In this document: in pieces, positions 62,066 through 64,000 of the stretch
How the letters are laid out: every line of letters starts with the position of its first letter
Position numbering within the stretch: the first letter of the stretch is position 1
DNA from: JANQMX01 sp965247175
Lineage (GTDB): Bacteria; Pseudomonadota; Alphaproteobacteria; Kiloniellales; DSM-21159
Assembly (NCBI GenBank): GCA_965247175.1
Contig: OZ252006.1
Location: 1,240,001 to 1,304,000 of the forward strand
Length of the DNA: 64,000 nucleotides
Direction: 5' to 3'
Translations under genes and position numbers: made by a program
Notes under the pieces: model-generated
Seen by the model: the letters and a program-made list of their open reading frames with translations, nothing else
The model's database searches: none
Told to the model about the DNA's origin: nothing

Positions 62066-62854
62066 TCAGCGGCCGAGTTGCTCCCGCAGGAATTCCTCGG
62101 TGCGAGACCAGGAATCGCGATCGGCCTCAGGGTCGTACTTCAGCGGCAATCCGTAGGTCTCCCCGAAGCCGTCGGCCGCCGGGTTGGTGAAGCTGTGCAC
62201 CACGCCCGGATAGTCGAAGAACTCGAAGGAAGCGCCGGCCGCTTCCATCTCGGCCTTGAAAGCCGCCACCTGGTCACGCGGAACGAAGGGATCGTCGGCA
62301 CCGTTGAAGACCTTTATTGGCGCCTTGATCGAACCAGGGGTCGCGGGTTGTTGGGTGCCGAGACCGGCGTGGAAGGTGGCGACCGCGTCGAGATCGGCTC
62401 CGGCCCGCGTCATGTTGAGAATGATGCTGCCGCCCATGCAGTAGCCGAGCGCCGCAATCTGCTCGCCGTCGACCGTCGGATGGCTGCTGACCAAAGCGTA
62501 GGCCGCATCGAAGCGCTGCTTGACCTGGCCGGGCACGTTCATGAGGTCGTTCATGTGGCCCCGTGCGTCGTCGGGATTGTCGGCCAGCTTGTCGGTCCCG
62601 TACATGTCGAGCGCGAAACCGGTATAACCCATCTCCGCCAGCGCCCGCGCCCGATCACGCGCATGCTCGTTGTGGCCCCACCACTCGTGCAAGACCAGCA
62701 CGCCGGGGCGCTTGCCCTCCAGCGACGCGTCGTAGGCCAGGTAGCCGGTGAACTCCTCACCACCCACGCTGTAAACGACCTCTTCGGTCTTGATCTCCGC
62801 CTGAGCCGAGAAGGCCGCGAGGCTTAGTGCCGCCGTCAACAGTAGTCGCTTCAT
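62066..62854 (-). CDS. Secreted dienelactone hydrolase family protein
   Basis: Alpha/beta hydrolase of 262 residues with a signal peptide (MKRLLLTAALSLAAFSAQA), so probably periplasmic, whereas classical dienelactone hydrolases are cytoplasmic. The nucleophile is Cys139 (GYCMGGS), with Asp187 or Asp188 (FNGADDPF) and His220 (GVVHSFTNP), matching the Cys-Asp-His triad of the family. VLHEWWGHNEHARDRARALA is also typical. The start ATG 62854 is set by the signal peptide. An AraC-type regulator gene lies upstream on the same strand, and a dyad lies 56 bases before the start codon. Substrate unknown. Confidence 0.9.
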   Translation of the reverse strand: MKRLLLTAALSLAAFSAQAEIKTEEVVYSVGGEEFTGYLAYDASLEGKRPGVLVLHEWWGHNEHARDRARALAEMGYTGFALDMYGTDKLADNPDDARGHMNDLMNVPGQVKQRFDAAYALVSSHPTVDGEQIAALGYCMGGSIILNMTRAGADLDAVATFHAGLGTQQPATPGSIKAPIKVFNGADDPFVPRDQVAAFKAEMEAAGASFEFFDYPGVVHSFTNPAADGFGETYGLPLKYDPEADRDSWSRTEEFLREQLGR

Positions 62855-62909
62855 CGCTTTCTCCAATCCTGGGTCGAGTCCTCGTACGTGCCAGTATTCC
62901 GCGGACCGC

Positions 62910-62925
62910 TGCGGTGCAGACCGCA
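62910..62925. promoter_or_regulatory. Operator-like dyad upstream of the hydrolase gene
   Basis: TGCGGT (62910-62915), four bases, ACCGCA (62920-62925) is a perfect dyad in the 110-base gap between the AraC gene and the hydrolase gene. A further GCGG/CCGC pair lies next to it. It could be a regulator site or a small hairpin. Confidence 0.35.
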
Positions 62926-62964
62926 CAACTGCGTGACAAAGCTTATGGCCGCCTAAGATCAGGG

Positions 62965-63858
62965 TTATTCGCCGCCGGAAGCCATTTTGTCGCCGGAAAC
63001 GACAGACTGCGTGCGCCGCAGTGCCGTGGGTGTCGTGCCGAAACGCTGCTTGAAGCGCTCACCGAACCGCGACTGCGACTGGTAGCCGACAGCCTCGGAT
63101 ATGCGGCCGATCGACCAGCTCGTCTCTAGGACGAGCGAGAGGCCAAAGCCCAGGCGCAGTTCCTCAAGTGTCTCGCGAAAGCTGGTTGCCTCGTCCTTCA
63201 AATGCCGGCGCAGGGAGGTCTCGCTGACGCCGAGATGACGACAGACATCGCGCATCTGCCAAGGCCGCGCCGGATCGATCGCCATGTACTGCGAGGCACG
63301 CAGGCGCCAGCTCGGATGATCGTCGAGCAGTAGGTTGCCGGTCAGGCCTGCCTGCGCCAACAGCAGCAGCATCTCGACCTGGCGATGCTCGTCCAGCGCC
63401 GGATCGCGGGTCTCCTTCGGGCCGAGTTCGAGCCACTGGAGCAGGGCGCGCTGCACGACGGCCGGCATCGGCGCATGCCATACGGGGCTCAACGCGCGCC
63501 CGCCGAGCCGCTTGCCATAGATCTGTCGGAAGTGCTCGAGCGCCGCGGCGGAGAAACGCAGGCCAAGGCCGCAGTACAGACTGTCTCGGTCGCTGGGGTA
63601 GTTCCCCAGCCAGTACCGGCTGCCGCCGGGCACGAGAATCATCTCGCCGTCCTCGGCGGTGACCGTCCGGCTCGAGGTCGCAAGCTCCTTTCTACCGGTG
63701 ACGACCGCCATGATGCAGGGCTGCATCATCGGCATGTCCCTCACCTCTTGTGCGTGATGGCACTTGTAGATCGACAATCCGCCAGCCGGCCGACGGTCGC
63801 GGTCCTGCGAGGCGAGCGGAGGGAGCCGTTGTTTGAGCTGCTGAAGGAAATCAGTCAT
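62965..63858 (-). CDS. AraC-family transcriptional regulator
   Basis: DNA-binding regulator of 297 residues. The N-terminal part fits the AraC-type cupin-like ligand domain (CIMAVVTGRKELATSSRTVT, MILVPGGSRYWLGNYPSDRD). The C-terminal third holds two helix-turn-helix motifs: MRDVCRHLGVSETSLRRHLK and IGRISEAVGYQSQSRFGERF with KQRFGTTPTALRR, the standard AraC ending. Start ATG 63858 gives MTDFLQQLKQRLPP; an ATG at 63900 would add 14 residues of poor character. It precedes the dienelactone-hydrolase-like gene on the same strand and is the likeliest regulator for it, but this is inferred from position only. Confidence 0.9.
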   Translation of the reverse strand: MTDFLQQLKQRLPPLASQDRDRRPAGGLSIYKCHHAQEVRDMPMMQPCIMAVVTGRKELATSSRTVTAEDGEMILVPGGSRYWLGNYPSDRDSLYCGLGLRFSAAALEHFRQIYGKRLGGRALSPVWHAPMPAVVQRALLQWLELGPKETRDPALDEHRQVEMLLLLAQAGLTGNLLLDDHPSWRLRASQYMAIDPARPWQMRDVCRHLGVSETSLRRHLKDEATSFRETLEELRLGFGLSLVLETSWSIGRISEAVGYQSQSRFGERFKQRFGTTPTALRRTQSVVSGDKMASGGE

Positions 63859-64000
63859 CGCGAGCCAGCAACAGGTAAGTTCGATTACGCCGCAGGTCAA
63901 AACACCGCGTCGTGCGACGACGCGCGATGAGGCGAGAGCGCGTTGGCTGGACGTGGCTTGGACGCGCCCCGGCCGACGGATATGATGCTCGGGTAGAAGG
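63859..64000. other. Window end, no feature seen
   Basis: The last 142 bases lie upstream of the AraC gene. They probably contain its promoter, but I see no clear hexamers, dyad or partial gene. Confidence 0.4.

Overview
The window is a GC-rich chromosomal stretch from an alphaproteobacterium, most likely a Rhodospirillales-type lineage. The evidence is gene order: trpE/trpGDC-moaC-moeA-lexA, comEC-gltX-gltA, rpsB-tsf-pyrH-frr-uppS-cdsA-dxr-rseP-bamA-fabZ, dnaE with lolDC-proS, and a full nuoA-N operon running into birA-coaX-rnj-mce. The ProS (about 440 residues), ComEC without a metallo-beta-lactamase domain, and NuoG of about 690 residues are all of the alphaproteobacterial kind. No species is claimed. 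I see no rRNA, CRISPR array, insertion sequence or prophage.

Layout. 1-8.1 kb (+): tryptophan synthesis (trpE, trpG, trpD, trpC), molybdenum cofactor genes (moaC, moeA) and the SOS repressor lexA, with an antisense polysaccharide-deacetylase-like gene between trpE and trpG. 8.1-13.8 kb: comEC (-), a RusA-like resolvase gene, gltX and gltA (+). 13.8-24.4 kb (-): translation and envelope cluster rpsB, tsf, pyrH, frr, uppS, cdsA, dxr, rseP, bamA, fabZ, lacking the lpx genes that usually sit among bamA, fabZ and gltA. 24.6-32.2 kb (-): proS-lolC-lolD-dnaE and an exported unknown protein. 32.2-35.2 kb: a structured gap with a possible small RNA, then a divergent LysR/MFS-exporter pair. 35.2-53.6 kb (-): one long probable operon from nuoA to nuoN, then birA, coaX, rnj, mce and a DUF1467 gene.

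53.6-64 kb is the accessory part: a very long perfect hairpin flanked by direct repeats, an unlisted 50-codon gene, an MFS transporter, a lower-GC gene for a pentapeptide-repeat protein with a TIR-like C-terminal domain, a glycine-zipper lipoprotein with a textbook terminator, an EamA transporter, a hemerythrin-like protein, tRNA-Asp, a flavin reductase-like protein, two small unknown proteins, a PEP-CTERM surface protein, a secreted dienelactone-hydrolase-like enzyme and an AraC regulator.

How the genes work together: most of the window is core metabolism (respiratory complex I, translation, isoprenoid and phospholipid precursors, outer-membrane assembly, replication). The best candidates for new biology are the apparent excision of lipid A genes around fabZ, the pentapeptide/TIR-like protein, the hairpin-and-repeat island upstream of nuoA, and the putative small RNA near 32.4 kb. 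Start codons were moved downstream of the longest reading frame wherever a conserved N-terminus, a Shine-Dalgarno site or an upstream gene end argued for it.
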